A DNA stretch of 63,007 nucleotides from Gammaproteobacteria bacterium (GTDB taxonomy: Bacteria > Pseudomonadota > Gammaproteobacteria > Pseudomonadales > Cellvibrionaceae), in NCBI GenBank assembly GCA_021151835.1, contig JAGKWO010000025.1, positions 1 to 63,007 on the forward strand, in the 5' to 3' direction. A program made the translations under genes and the position numbers. A model generated the notes under the pieces. It made no database searches. It was not told the DNA's origin and saw only the letters and a program-made list of their open reading frames with translations. Position 1 is the first letter of the stretch. Every line of letters starts with the position of its first letter. This document shows positions 1 through 6,160 of the stretch, in pieces.

Positions 1-547
1 GAACAATCTAATTTAATCCTTTTATTAATCTCTTTGATAATCATTGCCGACCATCAACATAGGCACTATTTAATTCTCAGAAATCAGAAAAATTGTTTTA
101 AAATTAATGTTAAAAATAGGTAGCCGTATGCAAATCATGTACAGAGATATCTGATTCTTAAGTGATCTATCCAAAATATTCCCCCCCCTTAATGCTCCCC
201 GTCGCAAGTTCCATCTGTCTGAAACCTGACATTAACTATTTTGGAGTTCTCGTTTAGTAAATCACTATGTATAAGCACAAAATTGCAACTCTGGAGTAAT
301 TGTTGTGTTAGCAGCGTGTTGACTGTTGGAGCTTGGACGGCGGGGTTTCGTAACTGTTATAGCGAACCGATCAAAGTGACACTTTCCTGCGCGATACGCT
401 TTAAGCACTTACAATCATAGACATCCGGTCAGGTGCCTATAGACCAAATTCAAATGACATTTTGCCAACATCACAAATAAGATTGATTTCCATTTGAAAT
501 ACAATTTCATGTAGAATGTCGCCAACCTCATTTATATCCACTCGATC
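1..547. other. Gene-free left edge
   Basis: No convincing coding frame, tRNA or terminator is visible on either strand. The stretch is AT-rich with an 8-base C run at 181-188. The last 80 bases before the first gene hold a possible Fur box (476-494). The rest is unexplained and may include the promoter of a gene lying left of the window. Confidence 0.5.
476..494 (+). promoter_or_regulatory. Possible Fur box upstream of the DUF3649/PepSY operon
   Basis: The 19-base stretch matches 13 of 18 defined positions of the classical Fur inverted repeat (AATGATAATnATTATCATT). It lies 54 bases before the first start codon of an operon whose families are usually found with siderophore receptors. The left half is weak, so the call rests partly on context. 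Confidence 0.35.
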
Positions 548-862
548 ATGCTAACGATGATGAAAAATCTTTCTGCCGATGCCCGTTACCGCTGGGAAAT
601 TACCTTCCGGGTGCTGACTGCCATTTTTGGAGGCTATGCACTCACCATCACCAGCGGAATTTTGTTGGCTTACATTTTACCGATGAATAGAAGCGATTCA
701 GTGACTACCGCCATGCTGCTCAGCTTTGCCATTTACGCCGGAGCCGTCATGTGGATTTTTTCCCAGTGTTCCGTACGTAAGGCCGTTGCCGGTATCTGGA
801 TTTCAACTGCTATTTTTACGGCGTTAATCACTTTATTAAAATTGCTCGGAGTGACACCATGA
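548..862 (+). CDS. DUF3649 family small membrane protein, iron-uptake associated
   Basis: A 104-residue protein with three predicted hydrophobic helices (about residues 20-42, 52-72 and 80-98) and almost no soluble part, matching the DUF3649 family. Members sit at the head of operons with PepSY-TM and DUF3325 proteins, commonly beside TonB-dependent siderophore receptors; their biochemical role is unknown. Its stop overlaps the next start by four bases (ATGA), so the genes are translationally coupled. No clear Shine-Dalgarno sequence precedes the start. In-frame ATGs at 557 and 560 are alternatives that change only the first residues. Confidence 0.75.
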   Translation: MLTMMKNLSADARYRWEITFRVLTAIFGGYALTITSGILLAYILPMNRSDSVTTAMLLSFAIYAGAVMWIFSQCSVRKAVAGIWISTAIFTALITLLKLLGVTP

Positions 863-2451
863 AAAATGGTTTTCGCCAATCCATGTCATGGCTGCATACC
901 TGGGGCGGATTAACCGTCGGCTGGATTTTGTATTTTGTTTTCCTCACTGGCACGCTCGGTTATTTTGATACCGAAATTGATCGCTGGATGAAACCGGAAT
1001 TACCCAAAGAAACAGCAAATATTCAACAATCCGTCGCTATGGGCTTGCAGCGCCTCAAGGAAAAAGCACAGGGCGCTGAGCGCTGGCTTATCAGCCCACC
1101 GGGTAACCGCGACACGCCACACCTGCGCATTTTCTGGCAAATGCCGGAAAATGCCGATGGCACTCCCGGCGCACGCGGCAACGAATTATTAAATGCAAGA
1201 ACCGGTGAGGCATTAAGTGGCCGCGCAACCGGTGGCGGGCAAACCTTATATCGCATGCATTATTCACTGCATTACATTCCTGCCAATATCGCTTATTGGA
1301 TTGTGGGGTTTTGCAGCATGTTTATGTTGGTCGCGATTATTACCGGCGTTGTGATCCATAAAAAAATCTTTAAAGATATTTTTACGTTCCGCAGCCAAAA
1401 AGGTCAACGTTCCTGGCTGGATATGCACAATTTGCTCAGCGTAAGCGCCCTGCCATTTCATTTTATGATCACCTATAGCGGTTTGATTTTTTTTGTTATG
1501 ACCTATATGTCGCTAATCGTTGCCGGCACTTACGGTGTTGGCAAAGACGCGCGCGATACTTTTTTTGATGAATTCTTTGCGGAAACGGATAAACCTGCAG
1601 CAAGCGGAACATTGGCAACGCTGGCAGAACCAAGCGCGATGATTACCATTGCTGAAACACAATGGGGGGCAGGACAAATTCGCTATCTCGATATTGACCA
1701 CCCCGGCGATAGCAATGCGCGCGTGAATATTGCCCGCCAGATGGATTCTCCCTTACGTTCCAGTCCGGAATTGGTTTTTGATGGCGTGAGTGGAGAATTA
1801 CTGGATAGTAAATCGGCCATCACCTCAGCACCGCACACGGTGTACGATACATTCCTTGGTTTACACGAAGGCCTGTTTGCCACTATCGGGTTACGCTGGT
1901 TGTATTTCTTTTCCGGTTTATTGGGCACAGCGATGATCGCTACCGGAATGATTTTGTGGTCTGTGAAACGGCGTCCGGCACAATTGAAAAAAGCAGGCGG
2001 CCCTGATTTTGGTTATCGCCTGGTTGAAAGTTTAAATCTGGGCACCGTAGTCGGTTTGCCCATTGCGGTGGCGGCTTATTTTCTGGCGAACCGTTTGTTG
2101 CCGATTGAGCTGGAAAATCGTGCGCAATGGGAAGTACATTCGATGTTTATTGTATGGCTAATCTGTTTGCTCAGCCCGCTATTACGCCCCGTTCAAAAAG
2201 GCTGGCATGAATTACTGTGGATAGCCGCAGCGATTTATTGTTTATTGCCTGTTGTAAATGGTTTAACAACAGATCGCCATCTAATAAATAGCATCAAGGA
2301 AAACGACTGGATTTTTGCGGGAATAGATTTAACGTTCATCGCCGTAGGCTTGCTCTTCGCGTTTGCAGCAAGCAGATTACAACAAGGTACCAAACCGGAA
2401 GCAGCAACAACCGCGCGCCGTAAGAAAAACCAGGTCACTGAGGCTTATTAG
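859..2451 (+). CDS. PepSY-associated transmembrane protein (siderophore/iron uptake type)
   Basis: A 530-residue inner-membrane protein. It opens with a helix carrying the family sequence LHTWGGLTVGW. A periplasmic PepSY-like region follows, then helices around residues 145-170, 195-225 and 345-370 and a C-terminal block of four more. This is the layout of the PepSY_TM family, some members of which are thought to reduce or process ferric siderophores at the inner membrane. That function is inferred from family and operon context. The gene overlaps its upstream neighbour by four bases and abuts the next gene with no gap, so all three are very probably one transcript. Confidence 0.85.
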   Translation: MKNGFRQSMSWLHTWGGLTVGWILYFVFLTGTLGYFDTEIDRWMKPELPKETANIQQSVAMGLQRLKEKAQGAERWLISPPGNRDTPHLRIFWQMPENADGTPGARGNELLNARTGEALSGRATGGGQTLYRMHYSLHYIPANIAYWIVGFCSMFMLVAIITGVVIHKKIFKDIFTFRSQKGQRSWLDMHNLLSVSALPFHFMITYSGLIFFVMTYMSLIVAGTYGVGKDARDTFFDEFFAETDKPAASGTLATLAEPSAMITIAETQWGAGQIRYLDIDHPGDSNARVNIARQMDSPLRSSPELVFDGVSGELLDSKSAITSAPHTVYDTFLGLHEGLFATIGLRWLYFFSGLLGTAMIATGMILWSVKRRPAQLKKAGGPDFGYRLVESLNLGTVVGLPIAVAAYFLANRLLPIELENRAQWEVHSMFIVWLICLLSPLLRPVQKGWHELLWIAAAIYCLLPVVNGLTTDRHLINSIKENDWIFAGIDLTFIAVGLLFAFAASRLQQGTKPEAATTARRKKNQVTEAY

Positions 2452-2766
2452 ATGTTAATGAATTTTGCATTGGCTTACTGCACCTGCGTGTTATTGTGTG
2501 TTGCGATGAATCGCCACGGTACACAGATTTTTCCAACGCACAAGTTGCCACCAAAGTTGCCTGACATACTTGCCAGTTGCGGTTGGTTATTGTTGTTAAC
2601 AACAGCGATATTGTGCATGAAGCAACAAGGAATCGGCACCGGCCTGGCCGTATTGGCTGGTGTATTTACAGCGGCTATTTTTGTTTTGGCATTGCTGCTG
2701 AATTATGCAGCACGCTGGATCCCCGCAGCAGGTGCCGTAATTCTGGCCACAGGGCTTATTTTTTAA
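2452..2766 (+). CDS. DUF3325 family small membrane protein
   Basis: A 104-residue protein with four hydrophobic stretches, ending a few bases before a terminator-like hairpin. Family and position (third gene of DUF3649 - PepSY-TM - DUF3325) agree. It starts at the base after the upstream stop, so translation is probably coupled. The role is unknown beyond association with iron-siderophore uptake gene sets. A second frame through the same region (from 2577) lacks family features and is a shadow. Confidence 0.75.
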   Translation: MLMNFALAYCTCVLLCVAMNRHGTQIFPTHKLPPKLPDILASCGWLLLLTTAILCMKQQGIGTGLAVLAGVFTAAIFVLALLLNYAARWIPAAGAVILATGLIF

Positions 2767-2785
2767 AAAATAATAATTTTAAGTA

Positions 2786-2815
2786 AAATCGTTTTTCAAG
2801 AAAAACGTATTTTTA
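2786..2815 (+). terminator. Intrinsic terminator of the PepSY operon
   Basis: An AT-rich hairpin (left arm 2790-2796, right arm 2801-2807, 4-base loop) is followed by a T-rich run, about 20 bases after the DUF3325 stop. The stem is perfect but weak in GC. Confidence 0.5.
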
Positions 2816-2938
2816 AAAGAGCTTAATTTCAAGCAGAAATTTAAAGATCGAACAACCCCCACACTGCAATTAAATGTGAGCGATAATGCGCTTGTGCATA
2901 GAACAGGATCAGGATTACACCAACGCGTCATTGCTTAC

Positions 2939-3380
2939 TTAATGTAATTGGTGTTTGTAGATTGCGTCCTCAGCAAGCAACTGGTTAATCCACAAATCAC
3001 GCTCAATATCGCTATTGCGTTTTAAACGCACCAGCGGTTCAAGCACTTTATCGATACAGGGCATGGGCGCGTAACTTGATAGTGTCAAGGTCGCAACCTC
3101 TTCCAGCAAATCAAGGCTTTCCGGGCCGCTGATTTTGCACATAGGTATATTCAATCAACGTGCGCATATAACAACGCAGCGCACAACTCCTGCAAGGCGA
3201 CGCAATAAATAATGACTCCGCGACTAACATTGCTTGCTGATAATAATTTGATGCAATAAACCATTGGTGCAAATGTAATTCACTGCGCCCCTGCTCCAAT
3301 AAAAATGACCAGCGATAAACCCGCTGCTCATTTTCAGCCCACATCGACATAGCATGCGCGCTGGATTGCAAATTATTCAC
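2939..3380 (-). pseudogene. Small unknown protein, split by a +1 frameshift
   Basis: Two overlapping reading frames join into one helical, TPR-like protein of about 146 residues. The N-terminal part (QGRSELHLHQWFIASNYYQQ and on) ends at a TGA at 3111-3113. The C-terminal part (LDLLEEVATLTLSS onward) continues in the next frame to 2939. Dropping one base near 3114-3116 restores one frame. The likely start is GTG at 3380, nine bases after an AAGGA; the ATG at 3389 touches that SD and is unlikely. It could be a decayed gene, a sequencing error, or a programmed frameshift at CCT-TGA. I do not recognise the family. Confidence 0.5.
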
Positions 3381-3619
3381 AGGTATCATTCCTTATAGTT
3401 GCAGCCCTGCAATTGCAAGGCTCATGTAAAATCAGCCATTCAGGTGTCCACTATAGCCCCGATTAAGATTAATGATTTCTCGCTGTAATTTTATCATCAC
3501 GGATTAAAAGCGGGCCAATTCGGCGGGAAGCCTTCAGAAACTGAAATTAAAACGTAAGCAATCGGGATCTGTCAGGAAAAGGAATTTTAAAAGAGGTGTT
3601 TGAAGAGCAGAGATTTCAA

Positions 3620-3655
3620 AAACAATTAAAACAAGGGCGCAATCAATGCACCCTT
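3620..3655 (-). terminator. Intrinsic terminator of the DUF4142 gene
   Basis: Read on the minus strand, an 8-bp stem (3648-3655 with 3633-3640, one G-U pair, 7-base loop) is followed by a T-rich run. It lies 30 bases after the stop of the gene at 3685-4215. Confidence 0.65.
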
Positions 3656-3684
3656 TATATTTACGAAAAATAATTTACCGCTAA

Positions 3685-4215
3685 TTACGATTTACCAGCC
3701 GATAATTGCTGGGCGAGATAAAGTTGTTGCAATGAAACGGGTAAAGCACTTGTAGCATAACTACGAACATTAACATCACCCGACTCCATGCCCTTACGCA
3801 TTAAAGCCACCAGTTTCTTACGCTCTTGCAATCGACGCTTGCTGTATGCCTGGTTAAACTTTTCACCGTCCAGCCAGGGCGCAACCCCACCTGCTGTCAA
3901 CTGTTGCTCATTGGACACGGAATCATTAGTGATGGTAACCCGGGTTACCTTTGCCAAATTTTGCAAACCAGCCAGTACTGCCTGTTGCTCACTCAGCATA
4001 CGTGTCGCATACGCTTTCACTTCGGCATTATCAGATTTTAATAAGGCCAGCTTTGCAGTTTTAATTTCCAGAATCGTGGTGCGCGTTGCTAAATCAATAA
4101 AAGCCCGGGTATCAAAATTATCAGGAGTTTGCGCATTTACACAGGGTACAAAAACGATTAACACTAATAAATTAGCTAATAATGCTTTTATATAACGCAT
4201 TGGATATAAGCCCAA
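3685..4215 (-). CDS. DUF4142 family secreted protein
   Basis: A 176-residue exported protein. A signal peptide covers about residues 6-28 (cleavage after VNA). The rest is a helical DUF4142 domain, a ferritin-like four-helix fold found in periplasmic proteins of unknown activity. Visible family features are an N-terminal FIDLATR and a helix with SDNAEVKAYATRML. The start is set by an SD (GGAGGC at 4225-4230) nine bases before a TTG at 4215; the ATG at 4200 lies 24 bases from that SD but would also keep the signal peptide. It appears to be a single-gene transcript ending at its own terminator. Confidence 0.75.
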   Translation of the reverse strand: MGLYPMRYIKALLANLLVLIVFVPCVNAQTPDNFDTRAFIDLATRTTILEIKTAKLALLKSDNAEVKAYATRMLSEQQAVLAGLQNLAKVTRVTITNDSVSNEQQLTAGGVAPWLDGEKFNQAYSKRRLQERKKLVALMRKGMESGDVNVRSYATSALPVSLQQLYLAQQLSAGKS

Positions 4216-4807
4216 AAAGCAAGTGCCTCCGGCTACTTAGCAACAAACAACGATCCTTTAGTCCCTCGCAATTAATAGATAGAAGATACCCCTTTACGGT
4301 CACGCCTGAGGGGTGTACAAATCTCATTATAGATGAAAAATACGCCATATTGGCGCAATTTTAATCATTTTTTAGCGTGGTTTTTCGATAAAACCGCGCT
4401 TACGGAAATAAAAACTACTTTTTAAATGAAAAATATCACTATTTATCAGGTAAATAGTGCGCCCCACTACCCTGTGCTGGCCAATGTATTACTCAGGGGA
4501 TAAAAGCCATTTTTTACAAAAATACAGGCCGTTTTGGGAATCTTTGATGGTGGTTTTGATTTGATATAACGCATACCAAGGTCAAACCGACCAAAAATCA
4601 TTTTTATGAAGTGTCATTTTCTAAGGCATTTGCTTGGGAAAACTCGATATACCGCGCAAAAAACTTGTAATTACTGCTGTTAGCTTCCCGCCAATATTCA
4701 TTATTAATTTTTGAGCCAATAAAAATTAAAACATGGCATATCGCTTGCTAAAGACAAAGCACACAACATTTTTAATTTTTCATCAACACGAGAAAAGGTA
4801 TTTGCTG
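4216..4807. other. Gene-poor stretch with inverted repeats
   Basis: About 590 bases with no convincing gene between the DUF4142 start and the small plus-strand gene at 4808. It contains a hairpin with arms 4288-4293 and 4309-4314 and a nine-base perfect inverted repeat at 4437-4459. No known riboswitch pattern is recognised. Confidence 0.5.
4437..4459. repeat. Perfect 9-bp inverted repeat with 5-base loop
   Basis: The arms CACTATTTA (4437-4445) and TAAATAGTG (4451-4459) are exact reverse complements around TCAGG. There is no T run on either side, so it looks more like an operator or RNA hairpin than a terminator. Confidence 0.5.
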
Positions 4808-5014
4808 ATGACACCGAAAGAGCTGGGAAAGTGGGCCAAAACCATGGGAATTAATGCACCAAGCCTGGACGCAGGATTTTCTTGCTGGATAAAAAGTGCA
4901 ACGAGTGAAGAACGGAAACAGTATCTTATTGACTGGTGGGATGGCTGGTATGAAGCGCTGGATGAAAGCCTGTCGTTTCAAAAAAATAATTATGAAAATC
5001 GTTCTGCTGCCTGA
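4808..5014 (+). CDS. Small hypothetical protein
   Basis: A 68-residue soluble protein of unknown family. It starts MTPKELGKWAKTMG and ends in a Trp-rich segment (IDWWDGWYEALDESL) that loosely recalls the WLGGWREA end of ribosome modulation factor; that likeness is a guess. The start at 4808 is chosen because a purine-rich SD (GAAAAGG) lies nine bases upstream. The in-frame ATG at 4733 has none and would add 25 residues with no clear features. It stands alone between noncoding stretches. Confidence 0.5.
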   Translation: MTPKELGKWAKTMGINAPSLDAGFSCWIKSATSEERKQYLIDWWDGWYEALDESLSFQKNNYENRSAA

Positions 5015-5065
5015 CCAATAATTTGAATAGCTAGAAAATTAAATTGAATGGCAAAAAAAACTGAG

Positions 5066-5178
5066 TGCGCCAACACATTGAGTGTAGTTACCAGCCGCCC
5101 CTACGGACGCTTTCTGCTTATTGCGGATTTTGCCTCTCGCGAATTGCTCCTGGTTTTTACACTCAATGTGTTGGCGCA
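5066..5178. repeat. Long inverted-repeat element, 21-bp perfect arms
   Basis: Arms 5066-5086 and 5158-5178 are perfect 21-base reverse complements separated by 71 bases. The symmetry continues outward: AATTGAAT at 5042-5049 mirrors the bases just right of the second arm if a 17-base insertion in the left flank is skipped. Inner bases ACCAG and CTGGT can extend the stem. The element carries no T tract and no recognisable integron attC core. It could be a miniature mobile element, a gene remnant or a structured RNA. A 62-codon frame reading across it is probably accidental. Confidence 0.7.
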
Positions 5179-5226
5179 TTCAATTGGAAATCTATCAATT
5201 AATAAACTTTGGGTGCAAATAAACTC

Positions 5227-5430
5227 TCACACTTGATCAGTGTGCCATTCAAAATAATCCACGTGGTGCAATCCTAAGCGAAAAACCTTCCAGCGCTCTT
5301 TCACCTGAAAACATAGATGCTTGTTTATATTTAGCAGCCTCAGGTTAATGCTTGCATCCGGGTTTAACAGCGCATCAAATTCAAAAAAAGAAAATAAAAA
5401 TCTATTGCTTAAAACCTTTCCCCACCACAT
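5227..5430 (-). CDS. Possible small protein overlapping the rlmE end
   Basis: A 67-residue frame whose last 50 residues look coding (FEFDALLNPDASINLRLL, then a Trp/Tyr/His-rich end), with ordinary codon use. The only in-frame ATG (5430) lies inside the rlmE 3' end in another frame, four bases after a GAGG, so a coupled small gene is possible. It may instead be the tail of a gene whose front was lost when rlmE came to lie next to it. Family not recognised. Confidence 0.3.
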   Translation of the reverse strand: MWWGKVLSNRFLFSFFEFDALLNPDASINLRLLNINKHLCFQVKERWKVFRLGLHHVDYFEWHTDQV

Positions 5431-6022
5431 AAACCTCGCGCGAGCGCGGGCGTGATGCATTGGGTTTGCGGATCATGACTTTTTCGAACGAGGTTTTTAC
5501 ATCTTTGATGTACTCGTCGCTGCCTTCGCCCTGGAAAACTTTTGCAACGAAATCACCTTTGGGTTTCAGGACGCGCCGCGCCATATCCAGCGCGAGTTCG
5601 ACGAGATAAATTGAGGAGGATTGATCGACCGCATCGACACCACTAATATTCGGAGCCATATCGGAAATAACCACATCGGCCTTGCGATCGCCGAGTTTTT
5701 CCATGATTTGGTTGAATACCGATTCTTCAGTGAAATCGCCCTGGATAAAATCCACATGTTCCAGCGAATCCATCGGCAAAATATCCGAGGCCACTACCCT
5801 GCCTTTTACGCCCACCAAACGCCCGGCAATTTGCGACCAACTGCCCGGTGCAGAACCTAAGTCAACCACCAGGGCACCGGGGCGAATCAACTTATCCTTA
5901 TCATTTAACTCGATTAACTTATAAGCCGCGCGCGCGCGATAACCATCGATTTGCGCTTTTTTGACATAAGGATCGTTGACGTGTTCGTCCAACCAACGGT
6001 TGCTGCTTTTGGATCTGGCCAT
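5402..6022 (-). CDS. rlmE: 23S rRNA 2'-O-ribose U2552 methyltransferase RlmE (FtsJ/RrmJ)
   Basis: A 206-residue SAM-dependent methyltransferase that methylates U2552 in the A-loop of 23S rRNA late in large-subunit assembly. It shows the N-terminal SSNRWLDEHVNDPYVKKAQ, SAM motif I VVDLGSAPGSWSQ, the catalytic Asp in ISDMAPNISG and the catalytic Lys in GDFVAKVFQGEG, then the C-terminal RPRSREVYVVGKGF. Length matches the E. coli protein (about 209). The ATG at 6022 is chosen over a longer reading from 6091 because the family begins there. The usual neighbours ftsH and yhbY are not adjacent. Confidence 0.95.
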   Translation of the reverse strand: MARSKSSNRWLDEHVNDPYVKKAQIDGYRARAAYKLIELNDKDKLIRPGALVVDLGSAPGSWSQIAGRLVGVKGRVVASDILPMDSLEHVDFIQGDFTEESVFNQIMEKLGDRKADVVISDMAPNISGVDAVDQSSSIYLVELALDMARRVLKPKGDFVAKVFQGEGSDEYIKDVKTSFEKVMIRKPNASRPRSREVYVVGKGFKQ

Positions 6023-6096
6023 GGGGTAACTCAATGTGGATGCGGAAACCCGGCCATTGTAAGCGGTTAATACTGATAAAACAAAAATCATCCACT

Positions 6097-6118
6097 AAAA
6101 AAGGGAGCCGAAGCTCCC
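6097..6118 (-). terminator. Intrinsic terminator of the phytase-like lipoprotein gene
   Basis: Read on the minus strand, a 6-bp GGGAGC/GCTCCC stem closed by a stable TTCG tetraloop is followed by six T's. It sits about 40 bases after the stop of the gene at 6161-8734 and just before rlmE, so the two genes are probably separate transcripts. Confidence 0.85.
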
Positions 6119-6160
6119 CTGTTAAATTACGCACACCAAAAGGCACACACGATTTGTTGT

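Noticed and set aside
4733..4807. Longer form of the small gene from an upstream ATG
   Set aside because: No SD at 4733, whereas the inner ATG has a good one.
5066..5178. Integron attC site
   Set aside because: Arms are perfectly symmetrical and lack the RYYYAAC/GTTRRRY core; no integrase nearby.
5048..5236. 62-codon frame across the inverted-repeat element
   Set aside because: Its ends are the two arms of the repeat read in opposite sense; no SD and no protein-like pattern.
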